A DNA stretch of 9,530 nucleotides from Candidatus Flexifilum affinis. Lineage in GTDB: Bacteria; Chloroflexota; Anaerolineae; Aggregatilineales; Phototrophicaceae. The DNA is taken from the NCBI GenBank assembly GCA_016713325.1, contig JADJPJ010000092.1, positions 1 to 9,530 on the forward strand, given 5' to 3'. The position numbers were made by a program, and so were the translations under genes. Below the pieces are notes generated by a model. The model was not told the origin of the DNA. It was given only the letters and a program-made list of their open reading frames with translations, and did not search any database. The number at the start of each line of letters is the position of its first letter. Position 1 is the first letter of the stretch. Shown in pieces: positions 1 to 7,271 of this stretch.

Positions 1-85
1 CACATTTTAGCATCGATGGTGGCTGCTGGAGCAGACAGCGGGCCGCAAAACTCAACCAAACGTCAGATAGCCCAATACCATGTGA

Positions 86-101
86 ATGCGCGTGTGCGCA
101 T
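86..101. repeat. Short perfect hairpin
   Basis: ATGCGC (86-91), a GTGT loop and GCGCAT (96-101) form a perfect 6-bp inverted repeat. No gene or T-run is attached, so its role is unknown. It could be chance. Confidence 0.3.
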
Positions 102-131
102 ACACGTCCTCTGAAAGCGCCCGCTCGGACG

Positions 132-332
132 TTAGGCGTCGTGAAAATCGGCATACTTGCTCCAGGAGACGACTTCTGTTCTCTGCTGATCCGCATCGGT
201 CGCTCGCTATAGCCATTGTCTTCCGGTTTGTCGACTGCCCATATGCTGATCACAGACTGCTTCCTTCATCAGTTTGATGTAGTCCTTCTTGTTCGCATCT
301 GTCATCCTCTTCTTGAACATAGGATGCTTCAT
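132..332 (-). pseudogene. Possible small lysine-rich ORF with in-frame amber codon
   Basis: I do not recognise this protein. On the minus strand an ATG at 332-330 opens a 67-codon frame that ends at TAA (134-132), with one in-frame TAG at 209-207. The first 41 residues are strongly basic (for example MFKKRMTDANKKDYIKLMKE). After the TAG the frame ends in VVSWSKYADFHDA, which looks like a genuine protein C-terminus. The local base composition is less GC-rich than the rest of the window, which may indicate a different origin. There is only a weak ribosome binding site (AGG seven bases upstream). It may be the remnant of a gene entering from further upstream in another frame, or a chance open frame. 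Its coding status is uncertain. Confidence 0.3.
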
Positions 333-640
333 TTGACCTGTGTTCAATCTGTGAGGAAGAATTTTTAGAGCTCAAAAGGCTGAAGTTGGACAACGGAACA
401 TCAACGACGCACCGCCAGATCTGCCGGCGCGGGTGAGCGGTGCCGCACGCCTGCTCAACCACGACGCAGAAGGGGGAGACCGTCCAGCAGCCGTGGGAGG
501 CGGGCGGAGGGTTCAGTCGTCCGTTTTGCCGCGCAAAATGGGATGAGCCACGCCAGCGGCGACCGTACCGGCCGCCGGGTGCTGGACAGAAGGTGCCCTC
601 GCGTCGCTACGCTCGGTCAGGGCGGCGCGCGAAGATCGGC
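333..640. other. Stretch with no supported gene
   Basis: Open frames exist on both strands here, but none has a good start, a recognisable motif or a credible composition. The left half (about 333-400) is locally AT-richer than the rest of the window. Such a stretch beside an origin can serve as a duplex-opening region, but nothing in it proves that. Confidence 0.4.
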
Positions 641-890
641 CAGTGTCACACTGTGCAAGCCGTCACAGCAGGTAAAGGATGCTCAACCGTTGGAGATCAC
701 CCCGCGATCATCTGTGTTTTCACAGAAGAGGAGGGTTCCCGATCTGTGACAGCTGCTGACAGCCGCGGTTGTCACCAGCCTGTGAGCGAAAAAGAGACCG
801 TCACGGCGTCACCGCTGTCACAGCCTCCAGATCGGACGGATTCGTCAGCCATGCGCCTATCAGGCTGTCCACAGGGTCTGATCGTCACGG
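641..890. repeat. GTCAC/CTGTGA motif array, candidate replication origin
   Basis: Within 250 bp the core GTCAC or TCACAG (either strand) recurs about ten times, near 644, 662, 721, 744, 771, 780, 800, 808, 816 and 884. Examples are CTGTGACAG (744-752), CTGTGAGCG (780-788) and CTGTCACAG (815-823). CAGTGT-C-ACACTG (641-653) is a 13-bp palindrome with a central C. TCTGTG-TTTT-CACAGA (711-726) is a perfect hairpin. Spacing is irregular, so these are not classical regular iterons. The array lies just past the 3' end of the primase-helicase gene and has no credible ORF. The same motif pair recurs upstream of that gene (3780-3800). The sequence shows the repetition; its role as an initiator-binding origin is inferred. 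Confidence 0.5.
865..873 (+). promoter_or_regulatory. Possible DnaA box
   Basis: CTGTCCACA differs by one base from TTGTCCACA, a form of the DnaA box common in GC-rich bacteria. It sits at the right end of the motif array, where a plasmid origin might have one. A single near-match is weak evidence. Confidence 0.2.
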
Positions 891-959
891 TCGAGAAATC
901 GGCTTTCCAGCTGCCAGAAGCGGGTGGGCATGCTGCGGACACGGCGCTGCACGGTCAGG

Positions 960-3764
960 TTAGTCCTTGCCGGGGATCAGCCCATCCTCGCGGGCTGACT
1001 GCCGATGGCCAGCTTGGTGAACCGGAGCGGATGCGTCCGGCGATCTCGCGCAGGGCGATATCGGGCAGCAGGTAGATGGCGTTCTCGTCGCGATAGCCGA
1101 TGACCGTCGTCCCCGGCGCATAGTCGCGCGGGCTGCGCATGTCGTCGTCGATGACGCACTGCCCACCCGCCAGAAGCTGCCCCAGCAGGTCGAGGAAGAC
1201 TTGCCCTGCCCGCTCCTGCTGGACCGCCTCACCGTCGCCGCCATCGCATCCTGCCAGAGCGGCAGCGCGCGTCGGCGTCCATTCCTCAGAAACTCACGCA
1301 CCAGCTGGAAGACCGACAGGAGCACCGCCCAGTTGCTGACCATGCGGCCGGTGCTCGCCTGCCGTCCGCGTCCGGTCCCCAGCTTCCGAGGCGCAGACCT
1401 GGGCATTGAGCGGGAAACCTGCCGGCCAGGTCCTCGGCCAGCGCTCCGGCATCGGCGCGAGCGGCGATCCAGCGGACGAAGTGGGCGGTGAAGCCGGGCG
1501 GCGCCTTGCGCAGCGCATCCGCCTCCGCCAGGCGTCGGCCATCCGGGTCGCGCTTCTCCCAGGGGCGGCACTTCAGTACCAGCATCCGCGCCAGGATGGA
1601 GGCTTCGCCTTCAAGGGTCGTCTCGCCGGTACTCAGCAGCCCGCGGCAGGGACGCTCCTGGCGCAACTTCGCTTCGCGCGTCAGCCGCCCGCGTCCCATG
1701 CCGCGCGAGTAGCTCTGCAGAAAACGGGTGAAGGTCTTCTCATCGGCATGAACCGCCTTGCAGTCGTCGACCCAGTAGGGGGCATCGGCCAGCGTGTAGC
1801 CGAGGCTTCGACGGTGTTGACGGTATCGCCACTGCGCCGGCGGGGTGTCGCGGCTGAAGCAGCCGTAGAAGCTGGTCATGAGGGCGGCGATCTCGCTCTT
1901 GCCGCTGCCGGTGGTGCCGACCAGGTGCAGGGCGGGTTTCGGCGCGGCGCTGGGGAAGAAGCGCTGCACCAGCGGCAGCAGCGTGAAGGCGATCAGGACG
2001 GAGGCCAGGTCCTGGGGAAGACCTCCACCGTGGCGCGAAACGCCCGAAGCGCTTCGTCCCAGGACGCCTCCGCCAGCCCGTAATCGCGCAGGCGGTGTTC
2101 CAGCGCCACCTCGGGAGGAGCTGCTCACGACACCCGCGGCGCCCACCGAGTTCCGGGGTGACGTAGTGCCAGCGGTCGTCGATCGGCGTCCAGCCCATGA
2201 AGCGGTAGGTCTGGCGGCGCGGCGCCTCGGCGGAGAGCCTGAGGATCGCCGGCGCGGGGTGTTTCTGCATGCCGGCGCGGGGAAGATGCCGCCCGCCCGG
2301 CCGGCGATGAAGCGCCAGGGCGTTGGGGTCGCCGAACAGCTCGTCAGGCGCATCAATCGTTGTGGAGTAAGTCGGGTGGACGAGATGCAGGCGCATCTGC
2401 CGCTCGACCTGTCCATCGTCGTCGACGTGCGCCCTCCACTCCAGCACGCGACCGGTCCAGTCGGCGATGGTCAGCCGCGAGACGCCACGCTCGTTCTCCT
2501 TCTCGTAGACCATGCCGCCGTCGCGCTCGACGTAGCGTTCGGCATCCTCCGCACGCGGCGCGCTCGCTGCCGGTCGCGACAGGCTTCGCGGTACATGCGG
2601 TCGAGGTCGGCGACCTTCAGCCCGCTGCCCGACACCGCCTTGATCTGCCCGCGCACCTCCGCCCATTCCAGCGGGTTCCGGGTCGCCGCAGGCCTGCACC
2701 GTCTCGGCGATCTGGGCGGCGGTCGGCAGCGCCTGCGCCTCGGTGCGTCTGCCGAAGTGGCTGACCAGCTGCTCCACCCGGTCGCGCGGCGTCAGCAGGG
2801 GATCGCGCGGGGGGCGGCTGTAGGCGCTGCGGATGGTGGCCAGCGCCTCGGCTTCGGTGCAGCCGTCGGCGACGTGACGCGGGACCAGCTCCCGCTCGGC
2901 GCCGGTCTGACTGTAACCGGCGTCGCGGAACTGGCAGGCGGCCGCCAACAGCTCGGCGTTGCGGCTGCCCGGCGCAGCGCCGCGCGCCAGGTAAGTCTGG
3001 TCCGTTCCGGCAGTCGGTGCTCGCCTGTGCCGTTAACGGTACTCTTGTCATTCCATGGTGGCATCATCAGCGGCGCCTGCCGCTCCGGCTGCCGTTCCAG
3101 CCAGGCGAAGGCGTCGTAGGGCGCGCGCCGCTCCGGATGCAGCTCCAGGAAGTGCGCCACCGCCCCGCCGCGCTCCGGCTTGGTGTTGATGCTGCCCGGC
3201 AGGCGCATCATCGAGGCGACAGACTTGGCGTAGCCGGGGTCGCCGCCAGCGTCTCGAACAGCCCGCGCAGGATGCCGGCGGCGCAGGCACAGGCAGCGTC
3301 GTCCGGCAGGAGCGCCGGCTCGGTCAGGAACCAGTAGGCGTGCAGTCCGCCGCCGCTGTCCAGGATGGCCGAGGGCGGCGGGTCGAAGCTGTGCAGGCGG
3401 CTCAGTCCCGGCTTCGCGCCGCGCCGGGTCGTCGTCACAGTCGATGTCCAGCCAAGAGCGCGGCAGGAGCGCCGCCGCCTCGGCGCGACCGTGCTGGGTG
3501 CGCCAGGCTGGGGCGAAGTGGACACCGTAGCCCTTACCGTTGGGTCGTCGGCGCTGCGGGATCCGCCGGCGCGCGCGCGCTGTCGCCGATCCGGTTCCAG
3601 AAGGTGCGGACCGCGCCGGTGGTCGGATGCAGGCAGCGCAGCTCAGATACAGGTCGTCCGGCGCGCCGGCGGTACAGCGCCTGCAGAAACGCCTTGCGGT
3701 CGGCGCGGGAGCCGGCGGCGTCGGCGCTGCCGCCCCTGCTTGCTCACAGGTCGTTTTGTGTCAT
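960..3764 (-). pseudogene. PrimPol (AEP) primase-helicase, many frameshifts
   Basis: Replication protein of about 935 codons, reconstructed across frames. The N-terminal half is an archaeo-eukaryotic-type primase. WLDIDCDDDP (about residue 105, with the D-x-D metal site) is followed by SGGGLHAYW (about 136) and MMRLPGSINTKPE (about 188), the usual order of AEP motifs. The C-terminal half is a P-loop helicase: Walker A GTTGSGKS (about 617), a Walker B-like APYWVDDCK (about 665) and LLSTGE (about 710). It resembles DUF927/D5-type plasmid helicases, though I am unsure which family. The start ATG (3764-3762) follows AAAGGTG at good spacing, but codon 7 is an in-frame TGA (3746-3744). At least fifteen frame changes are needed to join the motifs, and the likely stop is TAA at 962-960. 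It probably unwinds and primes the element's DNA at the motif array just downstream. The domain assignment is firm; gene integrity is not. Confidence 0.8.
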
Positions 3765-3800
3765 ACTGATTTCACCTTTCTGTGACAGGGACTGTGAGCG
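3742..3800. promoter_or_regulatory. CTGTGA motif cluster upstream of primase gene
   Basis: CTGTGACAG (3780-3788) and CTGTGAGCG (3792-3800) repeat exactly two motifs of the 641-890 array (744-752 and 780-788). A third copy, GCTCACAGG (3742-3750), reads on the other strand inside codons 5 to 8 of the primase gene. Sites flanking the start codon would suit autoregulation of a replication protein. That function is inferred; the shared motifs are directly visible. Confidence 0.45.
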
Positions 3801-3850
3801 CGTGCCGTCGCCAAACGTAGCGCTTGCAGTCCCCTGTTCGTTTCTCGGAT

Positions 3851-4554
3851 TCAGAGCGAAATGTCCAGGGTGGGCTGGCGGTCGATGTCCGGGGCTGGCG
3901 GTTCCAGGTCTCGCCCCTGCTCCGCCTCGCGCGCTCGCTCAGGTCGTCAACCTGCCGCTCCCAGTCACGGCCGACGTAGCGCTCCATCTGCACCGCCATC
4001 TGCTGTTCGGTCAGGTTGTGCAGCAGCGCGATGTGGTCGATGTTCCGATTGCGACTGAAGTACAGCGGGGTTCGCTCGCCCAATCCTTCGTCGTAGAAGG
4101 TGCCGGGCAGCACCACGTGCGTGTGCGGATTGTGCCGCCCCGGCTCCTGCGCATCAGTCGTCTGCCGGTGATGGAGCACGAAGGAGTACTCGACGCCGGT
4201 GTCGATGCCGCGGGCGGCGAAGAAGGCCGCCGTCGTCTGCACCGTCAGTTCGCGGACGAACGGCTCGCGCTGCTCCGGCGCGACCAGGGCGATGAGATCG
4301 GGATTGACGTTGAAGACCAGGCTGAACATCAGCACATGCTCACTGCGCAGCGCCTCGCAGCGCGCAGCGATCTCGGCGACCGATCGGCCCATGCCGTGGT
4401 CCTCCCAGCGCTCCCGCCCTGGGACGTAGATCGCCTGCTCATCGTGACTCTCGCGGTAAGTCAGGTAGCGCAGCAGTCCGTTGGCGCGCTTCGACTCCGT
4501 CGCGCCCGGCCTCTTGTACTGCACGTTGGCGATGCACATCTGCCTGCGGTCCAT
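3851..4554 (-). CDS. Small relaxase-like mobilisation protein
   Basis: Probably the DNA-nicking relaxase that starts conjugative transfer at oriT. The histidine motif GRHNPHTHVVLPG (about residue 140) matches the metal-binding motif III of HUH relaxases, close to the PHxH pattern of the MobQ/MobA-MobL type. A tyrosine-containing N-terminal segment (LLRYLTYRE, about residue 27) could supply the nicking tyrosine. The start ATG (4554-4552) is only 3 bp past the stop of the RHH gene, so the two are co-translated. The open frame reads on to 3772, but its last 50 or so residues look wrong. A one-base shift near 3925, in a GCGCGC run, gives AREAEQGRDLEPPAPDIDRQ and a stop at 3853-3851, which is far more protein-like. 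At about 234 residues it is a bare nicking domain without a helicase or primase fusion. The exact family is uncertain. Confidence 0.65.
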
Positions 4555-4557
4555 CCG

Positions 4558-4860
4558 TTAGCCTCCCGTCCGCCGGCGTGTCACGCTCTCGACGAACGCC
4601 GCGAACTGCGCCCGCAGATCCTCGACCTTGGCATCCAGCGCGTCGATCTTGCCTTCCAGGTCTCGGGCGATGGCTTTGCGCGAGCCGACCAGGTCGGGCT
4701 GGTGCTGGAGGTAGAAGCCGACCGCCTCGCGGACCAGATCGGCGCGGCTGGTGGGGTCGCCGCGCCGGCTGCGCGTGCGGTGGAGCTCGTCCAGGCGGCT
4801 CGCCTGCTCGGGGGTGAAGCCGACGGTGAAGCGGATCTTGTTCCGGTCACGGCCCTTCAT
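4558..4860 (-). CDS. Ribbon-helix-helix accessory protein (MobC-like)
   Basis: Intact 100-residue gene. The N-terminal 55 residues fit a ribbon-helix-helix DNA-binding domain: a basic strand (KIRFTVGFT), then helix EQASRLDELH and helix SRADLVREAVGFYLQH. The C-terminal part (about 60-95) is a charged heptad-like helix, probably a coiled coil for dimerisation. Its ATG overlaps the TGA of the HU-like gene by four bases (ATGA, 4860-4857), and its TAA is 3 bp before the relaxase start. Position between an HU-like gene and a relaxase suggests a relaxosome accessory factor that binds oriT and may repress the operon. A plasmid copy-control or CopG-type repressor is the alternative. Confidence 0.7.
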   Translation of the reverse strand: MKGRDRNKIRFTVGFTPEQASRLDELHRTRSRRGDPTSRADLVREAVGFYLQHQPDLVGSRKAIARDLEGKIDALDAKVEDLRAQFAAFVESVTRRRTGG

Positions 4861-5165
4861 GCGTCCTCCCGATAGCTTTCTTCAACCTTCGTGCGAAATG
4901 TCCCAACCGGATGGAAGCGGAAGTACAGCCGCGTCAGACGTTCCGGCGTATCAGTGCCCATCCGGGCGCGGACGATGCCGCCGCTCCGCATCCGCTGCAC
5001 GTCGACCGACAGTCGGCCGAAGTCGCGCAGCACGACCTCGCCGCCGGGCTGCGCCAGCGCCTCGCGCCAGACCTCGACGCACACCGCCAGCACCTCCTCG
5101 ACCTGCCGCTGGGTCAGGTCCGGGAAGCGGCGCGCCACCGCGCGGATCATCTGTCTGTGGTTCAT
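4857..5165 (-). CDS. HU/IHF-like DNA-bending protein
   Basis: Intact 102-residue gene, slightly longer than the usual 90-100 residues of HU or IHF subunits. The N-terminal helices (MIRAVARRFPDLTQRQVEEV, about 6-25) and the GEVVLRDFGRLSVDVQRMR segment (about 43-61) match the HU/IHF fold. GEVVLRDFGRL corresponds to the conserved G-x-v-x-l-x-x-F-G-x-f strand. The C-terminal region replaces the typical A-x-N-P tip with RARMGTDTPERLT, so DNA contacts may differ from standard HU. The start has GGAGGCAGG immediately upstream. It is first in the operon with the RHH and relaxase genes and lies next to a hairpin-rich region. It may therefore bend that DNA for relaxosome or origin assembly, a role IHF plays in several plasmids. 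The partner role is inferred. Confidence 0.75.
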   Translation of the reverse strand: MNHRQMIRAVARRFPDLTQRQVEEVLAVCVEVWREALAQPGGEVVLRDFGRLSVDVQRMRSGGIVRARMGTDTPERLTRLYFRFHPVGTFRTKVEESYREDA

Positions 5166-5188
5166 CCTGCCTCCATTCCGGTGTCAAT

Positions 5189-5308
5189 CTGCACCGGTTC
5201 ACTCCTGCGGACAGAAGACGCACGGGGTGCGCCCCCTGGTCGCGACAGGGCCTCGTCCTGTCGCGACCAGCGGTTCGGCGGGTGCAGCGCACCGCCGAAC
5301 CGGTGCAG
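5189..5308. repeat. 12-bp perfect inverted repeat with 96-bp spacer
   Basis: CTGCACCGGTTC (5189-5200) is the exact reverse complement of GAACCGGTGCAG (5297-5308). The right arm overlaps one hairpin of the array. GGTGCAGC also recurs directly at 5281-5288 and 5303-5310, a 22-bp period close to two helical turns. This suggests protein binding sites around the hairpin array. Confidence 0.6.
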
Positions 5309-5490
5309 CCGCCGGGAGGCGCTGCACGCAGCCCCTCCGGCGGTTGAGGAGCCAGCGATTTAGCTGGCTGCGGGCTGGGAGAGCAGCAGGGGCGCGTTCG
5401 GTCACGAACGACGCGGCGTTCTGCGCCCCCTGCCTCGAACCGGACCGCCCGCAGCCGGCAGACGGATCGACTGGCCATGACCGATGGCCA
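5219..5490. repeat. Array of back-to-back hairpins, candidate oriT or ssDNA origin
   Basis: Successive inverted repeats: CGCAC-GGG-GTGCG (5219-5231); a perfect 14-bp stem (5236-5249 with 5257-5270); CGGTTCGGCG(G)GTGC paired with 5289-5302; CCGCCGGGAGG...CCTCCGGCGG with inner GCTGC-AC-GCAGC (5309-5343); AGCCAGC-GATTTA-GCTGGCT (5350-5369); an outer GCAGGGGCGC (5386-5395) with GCGCCCCCTGC (5423-5433) enclosing CGTTCG-GTCA-CGAACG (5395-5410); and TGGCCAT-GACCG-ATGGCCA (5472-5490). No credible gene overlaps. It lies directly upstream of the HU-RHH-relaxase operon, the usual place for oriT, and no U-tract follows the stems as a terminator would need. A single-strand priming origin, partition site or structured RNA are alternatives. 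Confidence 0.6.
5236..5270. repeat. Perfect 14-bp stem, 7-nt loop
   Basis: CTGGTCGCGACAGG (5236-5249), loop GCCTCGT, CCTGTCGCGACCAG (5257-5270). It is the strongest perfect stem in the window. TGCGCCCCCTG lies just left of it (5228-5238) and recurs at 5422-5432, so the two copies bracket the central hairpins. Confidence 0.7.
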
Positions 5491-5523
5491 TGCACTCGCA
5501 ATGCGTCGGCGCACCACCGCTGA

Positions 5524-5929
5524 TCACCAGCTCGCCTTGCGGACTTTCTCCGCTCGCCGACGCGCTTCAGCCTCATCGACTGCTGCGGCGGGTGCTCTGG
5601 CCTCGTGTGCTGCCACTGGCCCTGTCCCATTGGCGGCGACGAAGCGCATCACCTGTTCCAGGTAGCGCGGCAGGTCGTTGAGCGCAGCGCGGATCCAGGC
5701 GGTGTCTTCGCTCACCTGGATGAACCGGACGGGGTCGAAGGGCTGCGGCACATTGCGCGGCATGACCGGGCGAAAGCCGCCGCGGTTCCGCTCGATGTAC
5801 TCCCGGAGGACGTCCTTCATCACCGCATTGCGGCTGCCGCGCCGGGATGTGGTTCCACCAGGCGATCAGGTCAGCATCCTCCTGCGGCGTCATCTTGACC
5901 GTCGCCGTCACCCGTTTGGTCTTCGCCAT
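5524..5929 (-). pseudogene. ParR-like small DNA-binding protein, one frameshift
   Basis: Probably the DNA-binding partner of the actin-like protein encoded just upstream. The ATG (5929-5927) has a strong AGGAG about six bases ahead. The first frame reads MAKTKRVTATVKMTPQ and then ADLIAWWNHIPA. A one-base shift near 5840 joins it to RNAVMKDVLREYIERNRG in another frame, ending at TGA (5526-5524). The joined product is about 135 residues. Its N-terminus looks like a ribbon-helix-helix domain (strand TATVKMTP, helix DADLIAWWN, turn, helix AVMKDVLREYI), the fold of ParR. The C-terminal third is alanine- and arginine-rich (EAEARRRAEKVRK), suggesting a helical tail. It starts 67 bp after the parM stop. 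The role is inferred from position plus fold, not from a recognised ParR sequence. Confidence 0.55.
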
Positions 5930-5960
5930 CGTTTTCTCCTCTCCTCCGCCTGTCCGAAGC

Positions 5961-5985
5961 GGTCCGATCGGGTCCGCACCGGACC
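5961..5985. promoter_or_regulatory. GGTCCG repeats between parM and parR
   Basis: GGTCCG occurs at 5961-5966 and 5971-5976. The second copy forms a perfect inverted repeat with CGGACC (5980-5985) across a CAC loop. The intergenic placement suits an operator or small centromere-like binding site for the ParR-like protein, or an attenuating hairpin in the transcript. Confidence 0.35.
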
Positions 5986-5996
5986 GACAGGCGCGC

Positions 5997-7048
5997 TCAC
6001 GACGGCCAGCTGATGAACTGGGCGTAGTGCAGATAGCCGCGGGCATTGGCGGTTGGGGCATTGGACATCAGCAGCGTTTGGGGATAGGCCGCTCGGATCG
6101 CCTCGAAGACCAGGGCGGCGCCGCCGCCGGAGAGGAAGATGACATCCAGCGTGGTGCCGCGCTGCCACTTCTCGCTCATTAGGTTGAGGGGTGGCGCTGC
6201 GCAGCGGGCCAGCGCCTCCCTGGACGACGGCTTCGTAGCTGACCGGTCTGCCGTTGGCGTGGAAGATGCCGGTCTGGAGCACCTCCTCGACCAGGCGGAA
6301 GGGGATCTTCTGGCAGTAGTCGCGCTCCAGCGCCGCGGCGATGCGCTCCTGGGCGGTGTAGACGCCGCTCTCCACCGACCCGCTCTCGGCGTCGACGTAC
6401 TCGCCCTGGTCGTCGAGCGCCAGATCGACAGTGTAGGTGCCGATGTCGCAGACGCCGGTGCGGCGGGCGGTGTGCTGGCGGTTGATGTCGCCGGTGTCGG
6501 TGAGGGTGGCGGCATAGATCGTGCCATAGGGCTGAGGCATGACCATGACCTCGCAGATGTTGGCGACGACCTCGGCGGTGTCGGTGGCGACGGATGCTGC
6601 CCGAGCAGGCGGCCTTCAGGTCCGGCGCGTCGCGCATGTGGTCGACCGGCAGGCCGGTGGCGATGCGGAGGTGCAGGACATCGCGGTTCCACGCCCCGGC
6701 CAGCAGTTTGCCGATGGCGACCTTGGCCAGGCGCAGACGGAAGGCGTTGCCCATCGTCGCCTCGTCGGCGGTGCGGCCGCGCAGGCGGAGCAGCTCACCG
6801 GGCGGGAGCTGGGAGAGGGCCAGATCGCCGGCGAACCACAGGCCATCGTCGTCACGGATCTGGTCGCCGGGGTGGCGTTGGGCGATCTCGTCCTGCTGGA
6901 ACTTGATCTCGCGCGCGTGACCGAGCACGGAAGGGAAGGTGAGGACCTGGTCGGTGGTCACGGCTTTGGTGATGCCGTAGCCGATATCCAGGCCGATGGT
7001 GAGTACGCCGGAGGACGAAGTGGGTTTGGCGGCGCTTCTTCTACTCAT
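5997..7048 (-). pseudogene. parM: Actin-like ATPase ParM, two frameshifts
   Basis: Plasmid-segregation actin homologue that forms ATP-driven filaments to push DNA copies apart. Joined over three frames it is about 350 residues, normal for ParM/StbA. Phosphate-1 motif LTIGLDIGYGITKAV is near residue 20, phosphate-2 VCDIGTYTVDLAL near 200, and the adenosine motif VIFLSGGGAALVFEAI near 306. The first break is near 6592-6610, after APDLKAA. The second is near 6205-6215, after SYEAVVQ, before LNLMSEKWQRGT. The stop is TGA at 5999-5997. The ATG (7048-7046) lacks a good ribosome binding site and overlaps the end of the small ORF upstream by eight bases, implying translational coupling. The actin-like fold is clear. 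Segregation is inferred from the parR-like neighbour; related actin-like proteins have other roles. Confidence 0.75.
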
Positions 7049-7236
7049 GACGTCGCTCGTATCCCTGAATATTCGGCAGGCTCGGCTGCTGGGGCGACTC
7101 CGGCCTGAGAAATTCCACAAGGGCCTGACCAGATCATGGCTCCGGCGCGGCGATAGCGGATTGCGGGTAGAGCGCCCGGTAGATCGCCGCCTCACGTGGG
7201 TCTTCCAGATTGAGAGAACTCGACTCGCTTGATCAT
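7041..7236 (-). pseudogene. Small ORF upstream of parM, frameshift and TGA
   Basis: I do not recognise this protein. An ATG at 7236-7234 begins MIKRVEFSQS. A frame change then gives LNLEDPREAAIYRALYPQSA, an in-frame TGA (7136-7134) follows, and the same frame continues SGQALVEFLRPESPQQPSLP and ERRHE to TAG (7043-7041). The composition is protein-like on both sides of the TGA, and the end overlaps the parM start by eight bases. That overlap is the best argument that it is, or was, a real gene of about 65 residues. No clear ribosome binding site precedes the ATG. It could be a small DNA-binding regulator of the par operon, but nothing shows this directly. Confidence 0.4.
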
Positions 7237-7271
7237 TATGTTGGTCTCGGGTTGCTATGCGGACACTGAGC

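Noticed and set aside
370..430. Plus-strand peptide with CSICEEEF that resembles half of a zinc finger
   Set aside because: Only one cysteine pair, no start codon or ribosome binding site, and stops close upstream. Probably chance.
641..890. CRISPR array as an explanation for the repeated motifs
   Set aside because: The repeats are 5-9 bases, on both strands and unevenly spaced, without 20-40-bp repeats or regular spacers, and no cas gene is present.
440..1075. Plus-strand open frame of about 210 codons over the motif array
   Set aside because: It is rich in arginine, proline and serine without domain signals and crosses into the 3' end of the primase gene. The DNA is better explained as a non-coding repeat region.
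1878..3119. Long plus-strand open frame of over 400 codons
   Set aside because: It is the antisense of the primase-helicase gene. Long reverse-strand frames are expected in GC-rich genes and it shows no protein motif, whereas the minus strand carries clear primase motifs.
3340..4875. Plus-strand open frame of 511 codons, the longest in the window
   Set aside because: It runs antisense through the primase start, the relaxase and the RHH gene. Its product lacks motifs and the minus-strand genes have start signals and coupling.
5184..5189. TTGACA on the minus strand ahead of the HU-like gene as a -35 box
   Set aside because: A -10 box at the usual distance would fall at or past the start codon, so it cannot drive this gene unless the start is wrong.
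5350..5369. Hairpin AGCCAGC...GCTGGCT as an intrinsic terminator
   Set aside because: No T-run follows the stem on either strand, and it is one of a chain of hairpins.
6139..7108. Plus-strand open frames opposite parM
   Set aside because: They are shadows of parM. The actin phosphate and adenosine motifs are on the minus strand.
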